Numbered from the stretch's first letter, positions 5,517 through 12,681 are shown. The stretch: DNA of 12,681 bases from Spirochaetales bacterium (GCA_003233545.1 QILZ01000343.1:1-12681), one strand, 5' to 3'. The notes: generated by a model not told the origin, from the sequence alone. Made by a program: numbers and translations.

Positions 5517-7094
5517 TTAAGGCCTTTTATCTTCTCTTTTCCTGGCGAAATTTACGGTTATCCTGCGTCCGTGGAATTCGGAACCGTTGAGTTTTTTTAT
5601 CGCTTCATCTGCAACATTAGAGGGAACGTCGATGAATGAGTAATTATCCAGAATTCGTATGTAACCGATTTCCGATCTCTTTATGTTAAAATTATTAAGA
5701 AAAAGATTTACAAGGTCTTTCTGGAATACTCTGCGGTTTTTACCAACGCTGATAAACAATTTTGTAGTCTTAAGGTTTTCCGGTTTCCCCTGTTCGAAAT
5801 ACTGTTTAAAGAGATATGCGGAAAAATAAGATCTTAAGAAAAAGGGGACATTCCTTTTAATAACCTTTTTATAACTGTTTAAAATATCCGGATTTTCCTC
5901 TTCTTTTATCTTTTGTACTATTCTCTGTATAGTTCCTTTTATTATATCATCCGTATCCGGTACTTCTGTTTTTTTGATATCCATTTCCATGTTCTCCTGT
6001 ATTTGTAATAATTCTTTGTACTGTTCCCTGACAAGAAATGTTGTGACGGAATCGAGATGTATAATACTCTCCCGATTAATGCTCATCCTTTTTTTATAGC
6101 CATCTGTATTTGATGGTATATCATAGTTCAGTATATGCCGTGCATTGCATGCAAGGCCGTCTAAAACTGAATCTGTTGTTATGATAATATCCGTAGTGCC
6201 TTTGTTAAAGTCATGAACAATTTGATTTCTTTTAGTAAAAGGTACACTTTTCTGAAGAGAAACCGCAGAGAAACCTTCCTGTTTTAAATTATCTGCAACT
6301 TTCGGAATATCCGGATCTGCACCGCAGAAGATTACCACCCTGTTAAGCTTCTCTGCAAGTATTACATTGCTGACGAGTGAAAGTTTTTCCCTTTCCCCGG
6401 CTTCGATAAATGCATGTACTGCTTTTTTACCGGCGCTTTTCCAATCGGACACAGTTATAACGTCAGGATGTGAAAGCAGATCAAAAAGTCCGCCGTCTTC
6501 CTTAAAGTCCGGAGTAAATACAACAAGCTGTCTTGTATGCGGAAATTTCGAAACGACAAATTCAGCATCTGCAGTAAAGCTCTGTTTGTCTTTTGTACCG
6601 GGTACATCTATAACGGCAATCTGTAGATGATCAAACTTTATATTGCCCCTTCGAATATGATCTATAAACCGTTTAGGCGTACCAACAATAATATCATGAG
6701 GTTTTAAGAGCTGCCGTACCTCTCTCCGGATTTCACTTTCTTCGTGTAAAGCTATAAAGTTGATTTCGGATCCACTGCGTAGAAACTTGTTCAACTCCTT
6801 TACCGTTTTCCTGACCTTATCCGAATCAGAGGCCAGGACTACCGCCTTTATCCCTGGTTTTCCGATTTTAATTATTTTTGTAATCGGCAGAATGAAAGCG
6901 GCAGTCTTGCCTGTTTTCTCCCCGGCTTCAACAGCTACATCCCCACCCTTCAGAATTAAGGGGATTACTTTTGTCTGCAGTAATGTCGGCCTTGTATAAC
7001 CTGCTTCTCCTAGATAACCAAAAATTTCCGCATCTGGTTTTTCCCTTTTCCTGTTTCCAAAAAGCATAATCTTCTGTCTGTTTTTATTTTGCAA
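5517..7094 (-). CDS. DEAD-box helicase-derived protein with DbpA-type RNA-binding domain; catalytic motifs degenerate
   Basis: This 525-residue protein has the DEAD-box helicase layout. The Q motif is present (GYTRPTLLQ, 32-40) and Walker A is acceptable (A57-GEKT-GKT64). Other motifs are changed. Motif II reads DVPG (163-166) instead of DEAD, so the catalytic glutamate is gone. Motif III reads TPD (194-196) instead of SAT. Motif V reads TTDSVLDGL (306-314). Motif VI reads YKKRMSINRES (333-343) instead of the arginine-finger HRIGRTGR. Residues about 445-518 match the DbpA/CsdA RNA-binding domain (LFISVGKNRRV, IGYIRILDNYSFIDVP, GRRITVNFA). ATP hydrolysis is therefore doubtful, and it may act as an RNA-binding adaptor in ribosome or tRNA maturation. 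The frame opens at a TTG (7094), but the ATG at 7067, residue 10, is the better start because the predicted transcript begins near 7101. trmB follows with no gap. Confidence 0.82.
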   Translation of the reverse strand: MQNKNRQKIMLFGNRKREKPDAEIFGYLGEAGYTRPTLLQTKVIPLILKGGDVAVEAGEKTGKTAAFILPITKIIKIGKPGIKAVVLASDSDKVRKTVKELNKFLRSGSEINFIALHEESEIRREVRQLLKPHDIIVGTPKRFIDHIRRGNIKFDHLQIAVIDVPGTKDKQSFTADAEFVVSKFPHTRQLVVFTPDFKEDGGLFDLLSHPDVITVSDWKSAGKKAVHAFIEAGEREKLSLVSNVILAEKLNRVVIFCGADPDIPKVADNLKQEGFSAVSLQKSVPFTKRNQIVHDFNKGTTDIIITTDSVLDGLACNARHILNYDIPSNTDGYKKRMSINRESIIHLDSVTTFLVREQYKELLQIQENMEMDIKKTEVPDTDDIIKGTIQRIVQKIKEEENPDILNSYKKVIKRNVPFFLRSYFSAYLFKQYFEQGKPENLKTTKLFISVGKNRRVFQKDLVNLFLNNFNIKRSEIGYIRILDNYSFIDVPSNVADEAIKKLNGSEFHGRRITVNFARKREDKRP

Positions 7095-7107
7095 AGAACG
7101 TATTTAT

Positions 7108-7137
7108 AAAGTAATAGTTACCCTGTTGTTTTGTCAA
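7108..7137 (-). promoter_or_regulatory. promoter for the helicase-like gene and trmB
   Basis: On the minus strand TTGACA (7137-7132) is followed after 18 bases by TACTTT (7113-7108). Transcription would begin near 7101, leaving about 34 bases before the ATG at 7067 but only about 7 before the TTG at 7094. Confidence 0.5.
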
Positions 7138-7304
7138 GTAATTTTAAAAATAGATCGTTATATCGGAATACATCCCCGTGGAAGGCATTGTGTTAAATTT
7201 TTTAATACACGGTGCAGTCTTAGATTTCTTAAATATTATACATTTTAAGGCCGAATGTATTAACAGGCGGAATATGGTTGTATTAGACGGATGAGATATT
7301 CGGC

Positions 7305-7310
7305 AAAGGA
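7305..7310 (+). promoter_or_regulatory. ribosome binding site of the OmpA-domain gene
   Basis: AAAGGA lies 7 bases before the GTG at 7318 and supports that codon as the start, which also gives a clean signal peptide. The upstream stretch 7138-7300 is A/T-rich and contains TATTAT-like sequence but no convincing -35/-10 pair. Confidence 0.6.
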
Positions 7311-7317
7311 CTAAATT

Positions 7318-8514
7318 GTGAAAAAGGTTTTATTTGTAATTTTGATGATATCAGCGGTTTTAAGCGCATACTCTGATATCTTTAAATTTAAATATATAAA
7401 AGGAGAAAAATACAGATTTGTTACTTCGGTAACTGAAAAGGTTTCCATTAACGGCAAATTTTCTCATAATGCAGATATACTGGATAAAATATCCGTAGAG
7501 GTTTCGGAAGTTCGGGGTAATTCGGCAAAATACCTGTGTAATTTTCAAACATCAGAAAGAGCATACGGTAGAAATTCCACTTATAAGTTGTCGGATAATT
7601 ATTTATCGGTGTTCTGGCGTGATGCACAGGGCTATTACACTATAGATCCGCAGTATTTTATGCCGGTTGTACGGAATGTGCCTATTTTTCCGAAAAAGGA
7701 TTTAAAACAGGGCGATACATGGACTGCAAAGGGTGAAGAAGTTCATGATTTAAGGAGAAATTTCGGTATAAATCATGCGTTTCATTTTCCGGTACTGGTT
7801 AATTATACTTATAAAGGCAAGGTAGAGAAAAACGGAAAGGAACTTGCAGTGATCGGTATCGATTATTCGGTATTTTACAAGGTGAAATATAAGTATCAAT
7901 ATTCAAATACGGTACCGTCTGTAATTACGGGATATTCTCATCAGACGTATTACTGGGATAATGATGCCGGGAAACCGGACAGCTATGAAGAGAAATTCGA
8001 TTTTATATATCATCTTACTTCCGGAGATTATGTCGAGTATCAAGGTATGGCGAGTGGAAAGATAATTTATACAACAGATCTGGATAAAAAGAAAACGGTT
8101 GCGCAGATTAAGAAACAGATCAGGGAGAAAAATATTCCCAATGCAACAGTAAAGGCGGATAGCAGAGGGGTAACTATAAATCTTGCGAATATACATTTTC
8201 CGCCCGATTCATCTGTGCTTGTTTCGCCGGAGAAGGAGAAATTGAGAAAAATAGGGGATATTTTAAAACAGTATCCGGAAAGGGATATACTTATAACAGG
8301 ACATACAGCCCGTATCGGAACGGAAAAGAGCTGTCAGATTCTCTCCGAACAGAGGGCAAAGGCAGTCGGTGATTACCTGCTCTCTATCGGTGCCAAAAGC
8401 GAGATACAGATGTCCTTTCAGGGCAAAGGTTCCCGTGAACCTGTCGCTGACAATTCCACAGAAGAGGGCAGAAGACTAAACAGACGGGTAGAGATTACTA
8501 TCCTGGAAAATTGA
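7318..8514 (+). CDS. exported OmpA-domain protein
   Basis: This 398-residue protein starts with a signal peptide (KK then a hydrophobic run, residues 1-18, SAYSD near the cleavage site; no lipobox cysteine). Residues about 20-260 form a beta-rich, tyrosine-rich region of unknown family. The C-terminal OmpA-like domain (about 284-398) has the expected core: FPPDSSVL, ILITGHT, ILSEQRAKAVGDYLLS, FQGKGSREPVADN and EGRRLNRRVEI. Such domains anchor proteins to peptidoglycan from the periplasm. The aspartate that normally binds diaminopimelate (GHTD) is A331 here, while the arginine 15 residues later (R346) is kept. I recall similar HTA variants in other spirochaetes, whose peptidoglycan commonly contains ornithine, so this may be a lineage trait. 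The gene is divergent from the helicase-like gene, with its own ribosome binding site. Confidence 0.88.
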   Translation: MKKVLFVILMISAVLSAYSDIFKFKYIKGEKYRFVTSVTEKVSINGKFSHNADILDKISVEVSEVRGNSAKYLCNFQTSERAYGRNSTYKLSDNYLSVFWRDAQGYYTIDPQYFMPVVRNVPIFPKKDLKQGDTWTAKGEEVHDLRRNFGINHAFHFPVLVNYTYKGKVEKNGKELAVIGIDYSVFYKVKYKYQYSNTVPSVITGYSHQTYYWDNDAGKPDSYEEKFDFIYHLTSGDYVEYQGMASGKIIYTTDLDKKKTVAQIKKQIREKNIPNATVKADSRGVTINLANIHFPPDSSVLVSPEKEKLRKIGDILKQYPERDILITGHTARIGTEKSCQILSEQRAKAVGDYLLSIGAKSEIQMSFQGKGSREPVADNSTEEGRRLNRRVEITILEN

Positions 8515-8550
8515 ATTTCGAATCATTCAGAAAAAGTATATTAAAATTTC

Positions 8551-9339
8551 CTAAAACAGAGTGCCGAATGAATCACCCATAATAGATGCAGACCGCCACC
8601 AGTCGTAATATTTTGTCTGGAGTTCTTTTTCCGATGGAAACGGATAGTAAAGGGAACTGTCCCTGTCACCGGCATAGACACCTGTTGCTACCGCTCTATA
8701 TGGAAACCACTGAGGATTTACTCTGTTTACGGTTTTAGTCGGTTTATCCGGGTTCTTCTGAATCTGAATAATACAATCCCTTAAGTGTTCCACATTTCTG
8801 TATGGGAGGTCTCCCACTATGCCTCCTGCAGGATCCTCCGCCAGTTCTCCGAGCCGTAAATCGACAAAGCATATTCTGGGAACAAATAAGTTGTGCTCTT
8901 TATCGGTTATATAATGTATAAGATCGACCGGTTTAAGGCCGCTTACAACCCTGGATGTTACAGGAGCAAGCTCCTGGTACAGGTTGTACTTATGTATATG
9001 TTCCGGTAGATCCTTACTCTGCCGGAGTTCCAGGACTTTTCCGTCCGGAGTAGTAAGATAGAGGTTCCTTAAAGAATTTACAGGAACCCTTTCCAGTACC
9101 CTGTAGATAGAAAGATAAACCGAATGTTTCGGTTCGCCGTTCGGATGAGGAATACAGCGCTTTTCCATATCAGCTAAATTGAATATTTCATCCGGCAAAT
9201 CTTCGACTTTAAAGAAAACGGCCTGTCCGTGTGCACGTTTTTCCGTCCCTACCGCTAAATATGCACCGAACTCTTCCGGCGGAAGCATGGATGCAACCAG
9301 GGCTTCCGGAGTGAGTAATAGATACAAATAATTAGACAT
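8551..9339 (-). CDS. conserved protein of unknown function
   Basis: This 262-residue protein is probably cytoplasmic (no signal peptide; one mildly hydrophobic N-terminal segment, NYLYLLLTPEALVASML). I do not recognise a domain. Visible features are an N-terminal region with EEFGAYLAVGTEKRAHGQA, a middle with LSIYRVLERVP and VPRICFVDLRLGELAEDPAGG, and an aromatic C terminus (SLYYPFPSEKELQTKYYDWW, then GDSFGTLF). The start is secure: AAGGAG lies about 6 bases before the ATG at 9339. Codon use resembles its neighbours. It lies downstream of the histidine phosphatase on the same strand, separated by 121 bases that contain a strong inverted repeat, so it is probably transcribed on its own. Confidence 0.82.
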   Translation of the reverse strand: MSNYLYLLLTPEALVASMLPPEEFGAYLAVGTEKRAHGQAVFFKVEDLPDEIFNLADMEKRCIPHPNGEPKHSVYLSIYRVLERVPVNSLRNLYLTTPDGKVLELRQSKDLPEHIHKYNLYQELAPVTSRVVSGLKPVDLIHYITDKEHNLFVPRICFVDLRLGELAEDPAGGIVGDLPYRNVEHLRDCIIQIQKNPDKPTKTVNRVNPQWFPYRAVATGVYAGDRDSSLYYPFPSEKELQTKYYDWWRSASIMGDSFGTLF

Positions 9340-9345
9340 AAAACT

Positions 9346-9350
9346 CTCCT
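9346..9350 (-). promoter_or_regulatory. ribosome binding site of the unknown gene 8551-9339
   Basis: AGGAG on the minus strand (within TAAGGAGAG, complement of 9344-9352) lies 6 bases before the ATG. Confidence 0.7.
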
Positions 9351-9386
9351 TAACGAATCTGATTGATTCTAATCATAAGTTAATCG

Positions 9387-9420
9387 ATTTTCAATAGTTT
9401 CCTTTTAAATTATTGAAAAT
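9387..9420. repeat. perfect 10-base inverted repeat, possible operator
   Basis: ATTTTCAATA (9387-9396) and TATTGAAAAT (9411-9420) are exact reverse complements separated by 14 bases. No T-run follows on either strand, and the stem is almost pure A/T, so a rho-independent terminator is unlikely. A regulator site upstream of the 8551-9339 gene, or a structured leader in its message, is more likely. A second dyad, GAATC-5-GATTC (9355-9369), lies between it and the gene. Confidence 0.5.
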
Positions 9421-9460
9421 GTTTTATTTCCACTTATACTGATAGTCAGGTTTTAATATA

Positions 9461-10225
9461 TTACTTTAAGGCCTGATCGGCATGATAGTTTATCAGCTTC
9501 CACTCGCACCGGTATGTGTATTCCGTATTTTCCGAAGAGGATAAGATGTTAACATCCGGCCGGCCGGCGGCACTCGTGCTTTTATTCGGAAAAGAGGTTT
9601 TTCCGAATGTTTCTATGGGCATGTTCCGCACTGCAAACTGAAAAATACCACAGTTTGTCATGGGAAATAAGGGAAGCCATTCCCTGTGTCCGAAGGATGC
9701 TTTAATAAGCCACTGTATCAGCCCTGCATGGCTTACGCTTACGATATTTCGTTTTCCGGAATTAAAAAGTAAAAACAGGTATTCCCAATGATTAACGGCC
9801 CTGTTGTAGATATGTTTTTTGCTTTCCGCTTTGCGGACACCTTCCCAGCTGTACAGATAAAAATTCATGTAATCCACGGGAAACTTTTCCGCAGCTTCCT
9901 TAAGAGAGTATCCGCTGAATACTCCGGTATCGAGTTCTATGAGGTTGGGAACAACCTCTGTCGTACAGCAGCCTGTTTCTTCAGCTATTAATTCTGCGGT
10001 TGTTTTCGCTCTGTCGAGAGGTGATGTAAGAATTTTGTCGATCTTTTTATCTTTGAGCCATGTTCCGGCCTGCTCTGCCTGTCTTCTCCCGGTACCTGAA
10101 AGCGGACAGTTTAAGTGCCCCTGTATTATCTTTTCTATATTGGCGGTACTCTGTCCGTGTCTTATAAAGTAAAAATTACCGGAACCTTTCAGCTGTTTAA
10201 AGTTTACCATTTCATGTTCTTTCAT
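9461..10225 (-). CDS. histidine phosphatase family protein (phosphoglycerate mutase-like)
   Basis: This 254-residue protein has the full catalytic set of the histidine phosphatase superfamily: the phospho-accepting histidine in R22-H23-G24 (FIRHGQSTAN), R72 (TSPLDRAKTTA), the acid E97 (LIELDTGVFSG) and H166 (VSHAGLIQWL). It resembles GpmB/CobC-type phosphatases rather than cofactor-dependent glycolytic mutase; the true substrate is unknown. About 55 residues after the core (198-254) form an unusual serine/asparagine-rich extension, ending in a strand (YRCEWKLINYHA) that may complete the sheet. The ATG at 10225 has no good ribosome binding site; an ATG at residue 6 is possible. It is divergent from the PHP-domain gene across 83 bases. 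Confidence 0.88.
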   Translation of the reverse strand: MKEHEMVNFKQLKGSGNFYFIRHGQSTANIEKIIQGHLNCPLSGTGRRQAEQAGTWLKDKKIDKILTSPLDRAKTTAELIAEETGCCTTEVVPNLIELDTGVFSGYSLKEAAEKFPVDYMNFYLYSWEGVRKAESKKHIYNRAVNHWEYLFLLFNSGKRNIVSVSHAGLIQWLIKASFGHREWLPLFPMTNCGIFQFAVRNMPIETFGKTSFPNKSTSAAGRPDVNILSSSENTEYTYRCEWKLINYHADQALK

Positions 10226-10308
10226 TATATTGGTTAGGATAAACGGATTACCGTTAGATGTTACACTATATTTCGGAACAGGGCTATAGAACCAGAGGTT
10301 AGAAGGGT

Positions 10309-11280
10309 ATGAGAAAAGACAGGCTGTATGATTTTTTTAATATTTCGGGAGTGGACGATGAATTTATCGAGTATGCCATTGATTATTACGTTAGAAACGG
10401 CAGAGGTCATGCATCGGAATTTTATAAGAAGGATAAAAGGGCTTATAGAAAAATACATATGTCCCTCGAGGTGTTACGGAATTATATAAAAGTACTGGAT
10501 GATAATGAGCTTGCGGAAAAAATACTGAGGGTATGGAATGATTATCCTGTAATCCATAGGAAAATAAGAGGAGATTTTCATACTCATACCGAATTTTCGG
10601 ATGGTATGGACACAATGGAAACAATACTGAGAAGGGCAAAGGCTTTGAGGTATTCATGGATAGCTCTTACCGACCATGCGTTGAATCCTGATAATCGTTT
10701 ATACACGATGTCCCCGGAAGAATTTATCAGGCAGAAAGAGGCTGTCTGTGAACTTTCGGAGAAAACAGGAATCAGGGTTTATCATTCCATAGAGGCGAAT
10801 ATCATGGAAGATGGTTCTACGGATATTCCCGATGATATCAGAGATAATATATCCTTTGCGCTGGCAAGCCTCCACAGGCTTTACGGTCATCCGATCGATA
10901 CCGTGCTTAAACGAATCGAAAAGGCAATGTCGGATGAAAAAGTTATTGCGCTTGCCCATCCGTTTTTTGCTCTGAACCCTGATATTTACAGCGAATATAT
11001 CGGCGACATAACGGATATCGTGTGGCAGCATGGGAAAGCTGTGGAACTGAATATGTTTCCGAACTATTTTAAAGGGAACCTTCTTCTTCTGGATGAGGTT
11101 AAAAGGAGAGATATGAAAGTAATCTTTTCCACGGATGAACATTGTGCAAACGGAATGTACCGTATGAGATTTGCGGGTTATTTTATTGATAAACTCAAAC
11201 CGGAACAGATACTAAACTTTTCCGAAGAACCTGCTGCCGATTTTTCACATGCCGAAGCGGTAAGGAACAGCATAAGATAG
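10309..11280 (+). CDS. PHP-domain metal-dependent phosphoesterase
   Basis: This 323-residue protein has a helical N-terminal segment of about 87 residues followed by a PHP domain. The metal ligands of the family are all visible: H91 and H93 (DFHTHTEFSDG), D98, H123 (LTDHA), E162 (IEANIM), H189 (SLHRL), H217 (LAHPFF), D276 and H278 (STDEH). The order and spacing resemble the PHP domain attached to bacterial DNA polymerase X and stand-alone YcdX-like phosphoesterases, which bind three metal ions. The N-terminal segment does not show a polymerase active site. The substrate could be a nucleotide, sugar phosphate or DNA end. AGAAGGG lies very close to the ATG; AGAGG further upstream is a better spaced binding site. 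Confidence 0.88.
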   Translation: MRKDRLYDFFNISGVDDEFIEYAIDYYVRNGRGHASEFYKKDKRAYRKIHMSLEVLRNYIKVLDDNELAEKILRVWNDYPVIHRKIRGDFHTHTEFSDGMDTMETILRRAKALRYSWIALTDHALNPDNRLYTMSPEEFIRQKEAVCELSEKTGIRVYHSIEANIMEDGSTDIPDDIRDNISFALASLHRLYGHPIDTVLKRIEKAMSDEKVIALAHPFFALNPDIYSEYIGDITDIVWQHGKAVELNMFPNYFKGNLLLLDEVKRRDMKVIFSTDEHCANGMYRMRFAGYFIDKLKPEQILNFSEEPAADFSHAEAVRNSIR

Positions 11281-11290
11281 CCGGACTGAC

Positions 11291-11337
11291 ACAGGGGGGC
11301 GGAGTATATAATCCGTTTAGCCGGGTGTCCCTGTTTT
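11291..11337. terminator. weak hairpin between convergent genes
   Basis: ACAGGG (11291-11296) pairs with CCCTGT (11329-11334), which is followed by TTT. Inside lies a 16-base near-palindrome, CGGAGTATATAATCCG (11300-11315, one mismatched pair). It could stop transcription of the PHP gene on the plus strand. The long loop makes it a poor textbook terminator. Confidence 0.25.
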
Positions 11338-12654
11338 AATAAGATTTTGATACCAGTAAGCGCTCTTTTTCCAGCTTCTCTTAAGAGTCTTAAAATCCAC
11401 CCTGATAATTCCGAATCTCATACCGTACCCATGGTTCCATTCGAAGTTATCCATGAGTGACCAGAGAAAGTAGCCTTTTACATTAACACCCTCTTTATGT
11501 GCCTGCATTACCTTTCGGATATGGTCTTTTAAATATTCTATGCGTTCCGCATCATCGAGAAGATCGTTCCTGCCTTCGTCTTTAAGAGGAAAACCGTTTT
11601 CCGTTATATAACAGGGGATGTTGTTGTATTCATCCTTTACTCTCTTTAAAAGATTGTATATGCCCTCCGGATATATTTCCCACATGGCACTCCTTTTACA
11701 GCCCGGAGTATGCATTTCCTTTGCATGTATCAGCGGAGTAAAAAGGGAGTACCTGTAGCTCTGTGAAGTGTAGTAGTTGATGCCGATAAAATCACAGGTA
11801 TTCTTCATCCCTTCAAGGTCTTTTTCGAAGTCTGCCGGCATATAGCGTCTGGTCTTTGCAAGTAGATTCTCAGGGTATCCGCCGGTTGTTACCGGGTCCA
11901 TGTACAGCCTGTTTATAAGCTTATCCATAAGATCCGCAGCCTTTATGTCTTTTTCGGAATCGGATCTAAGAGGGCGCGTCCGGATTTGAGCTTCTGCTAT
12001 ACCTATGACCGTGTCTTTCGAAATACCGTGCAGGGCATTGGCTAATCTTGAATGGCCTAAAAGGAGGTGGTGTGCAGCATGGAATAACCCGCGTAAGTCC
12101 CTCCTGTAGCCCGGGGCCATATCACCTATTACATAACCGCTTATCGTATAGACCATGGGTTCATTTATGGAAATCCAGTTCTTTACCCTGCTGCCGAATT
12201 CTTTAAAGAGTGTTTCGCCATAGAAAAGAAAATGATCAACAGATTCCCTTTTACGGAAGCCTCCGAGCTTTTCCAGCCAAAGGGGTGTATCCCAGTGGAA
12301 GAGGGTTACAAACGGTTCTATATTGTGTTCTAAGAGCTTGTCTATTATTCTTTTGTAAAAATCGATACCCTTTCGATTTATTATTCCGGGCTCCGGAATA
12401 ATCCTGGGCCATGCAATGGAAAATCTGTAGGCTTTAACGCCGAGTTTTACCAGGTTGTCTATGTCTTCTTCGTATCTGTGGTAATGATCACATGCCGTAT
12501 CCCCGTTCTCGTTGTTTTTAACTTTACCGGGAATATGGGAAAATTTATGCCATATCGAAGGAGATGCACCGTCTGCCAGCGGAGAACCCTCGATCTGATA
12601 AGATGCTGTTGCGGTACCCCATAAAAAATCATCAGGAAAAGTTTTAATACCCAT
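11317..12654 (-). CDS. glycoside hydrolase family 1 beta-glycosidase (beta-glucosidase)
   Basis: At 445 residues this is a full-length family 1 enzyme, a retaining beta-glycosidase (TIM barrel) releasing terminal beta-linked sugars from short oligosaccharides. The N-terminal signature FPDDFLWGTATASYQIEG (6-23), substrate-binding Q20, H120 and N164, acid/base E165 (ISINEP), nucleophile E352 (YITENG) and aglycone/glucose contacts E405 and W406 (DNFEWNHGYGMRFG) are all present. There is no signal peptide, so it acts in the cytoplasm on imported sugars. Members include beta-glucosidases, 6-phospho-beta-glucosidases and galactosidases. The residues after W406 (NHGY) lack the S-x-K-x-Y phosphate-binding signature of the 6-phospho group, favouring unphosphorylated substrates. 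AAGGAAG precedes the ATG by about 4-6 bases. No transporter gene is visible in the window. Confidence 0.95.
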   Translation of the reverse strand: MGIKTFPDDFLWGTATASYQIEGSPLADGASPSIWHKFSHIPGKVKNNENGDTACDHYHRYEEDIDNLVKLGVKAYRFSIAWPRIIPEPGIINRKGIDFYKRIIDKLLEHNIEPFVTLFHWDTPLWLEKLGGFRKRESVDHFLFYGETLFKEFGSRVKNWISINEPMVYTISGYVIGDMAPGYRRDLRGLFHAAHHLLLGHSRLANALHGISKDTVIGIAEAQIRTRPLRSDSEKDIKAADLMDKLINRLYMDPVTTGGYPENLLAKTRRYMPADFEKDLEGMKNTCDFIGINYYTSQSYRYSLFTPLIHAKEMHTPGCKRSAMWEIYPEGIYNLLKRVKDEYNNIPCYITENGFPLKDEGRNDLLDDAERIEYLKDHIRKVMQAHKEGVNVKGYFLWSLMDNFEWNHGYGMRFGIIRVDFKTLKRSWKKSAYWYQNLIKTGTPG

Positions 12655-12681
12655 AAATCTTCCTTGAAAAATATGAATAGG

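Noticed and set aside
7189..7210. Imperfect GTGTTAAA/TTTAATACAC inverted repeat upstream of the OmpA-domain gene
   Set aside because: It is A/T-rich and imperfect and close to what is expected by chance in such sequence.
10699..11142. 147-codon minus-strand frame inside the PHP gene
   Set aside because: The plus strand carries all nine PHP metal ligands; this is its antisense shadow.
11317..12654. Assignment of the glycosidase as a 6-phospho-beta-glucosidase
   Set aside because: The phosphate-binding signature after the conserved tryptophan is absent, and no phosphotransferase genes are nearby.
1..12681. Search for tRNA genes, CRISPR arrays, insertion sequences, attachment sites and phage genes
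   Set aside because: No cloverleaf-like sequence, regularly spaced repeats, transposase motifs or terminal repeats were seen by eye.

Overview
The window looks like ordinary chromosome from a low-to-moderate GC spirochaete (Spirochaetota, Treponema/Spirochaeta-like). This is an inference from gene content and style. The clues are a Bat-operon TPR/SH3 membrane protein beside a small Smr-domain gene, infA divergent from a DksA/TraR-type zinc-finger gene (an arrangement I recall from treponemes), an OmpA-domain lipid- or wall-associated protein whose peptidoglycan motif reads HTA instead of HTD, frequent GTG/TTG starts, and several long conserved proteins of unknown function. There are no tRNA or rRNA genes, no CRISPR array, no insertion sequence and no sign of phage.

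Layout. 1-465 is the 3' end of a BatE-like gene (+). 478-638 holds what looks like a broken minus-strand gene remnant. 698-1072 is an Smr-domain protein (+), ending tail-to-tail with a 4-base overlap against infA (1069-1287, -). infA is divergent from the dksA/traR-like gene (1437-1793, +), with mirrored TTGACA boxes between them. 1794-2316 is a poorly explained stretch that may hold one small hypothetical gene. 2317-2967 (+) is an unknown protein with a C-terminal zinc ribbon, convergent with an MBL-fold hydrolase (2988-3656, -). A four-helix membrane protein (3707-4954, +) converges and overlaps by 26 bases with trmB (4929-5516, -), which lies directly behind a DEAD-box-derived protein with a DbpA-type RNA-binding domain (5517-7094, -). 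The OmpA-domain protein (7318-8514, +) is transcribed away from that pair. Then come a conserved unknown (8551-9339, -), a histidine phosphatase (9461-10225, -), a PHP-domain metallo-phosphoesterase (10309-11280, +) and a family 1 beta-glycosidase (11317-12654, -).

How the genes fit together. Most are single-gene or two-gene units on alternating strands, so a shared pathway is unlikely overall. A growth and translation theme runs through several: IF-1, the DksA-like regulator, tRNA m7G methyltransferase and the RNA-helicase-like protein. The most unusual item is that helicase-like protein. It keeps the Q motif, an acceptable Walker A and the RNA-binding tail, but has lost the DEAD box, the SAT motif and the HRIGRTGR motif, so it may be an RNA-binding pseudo-helicase. 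I found no clear new multi-gene system. The better leads are this protein, a perfect 10-base inverted repeat at 9387-9420, and the two unexplained intergenic stretches.
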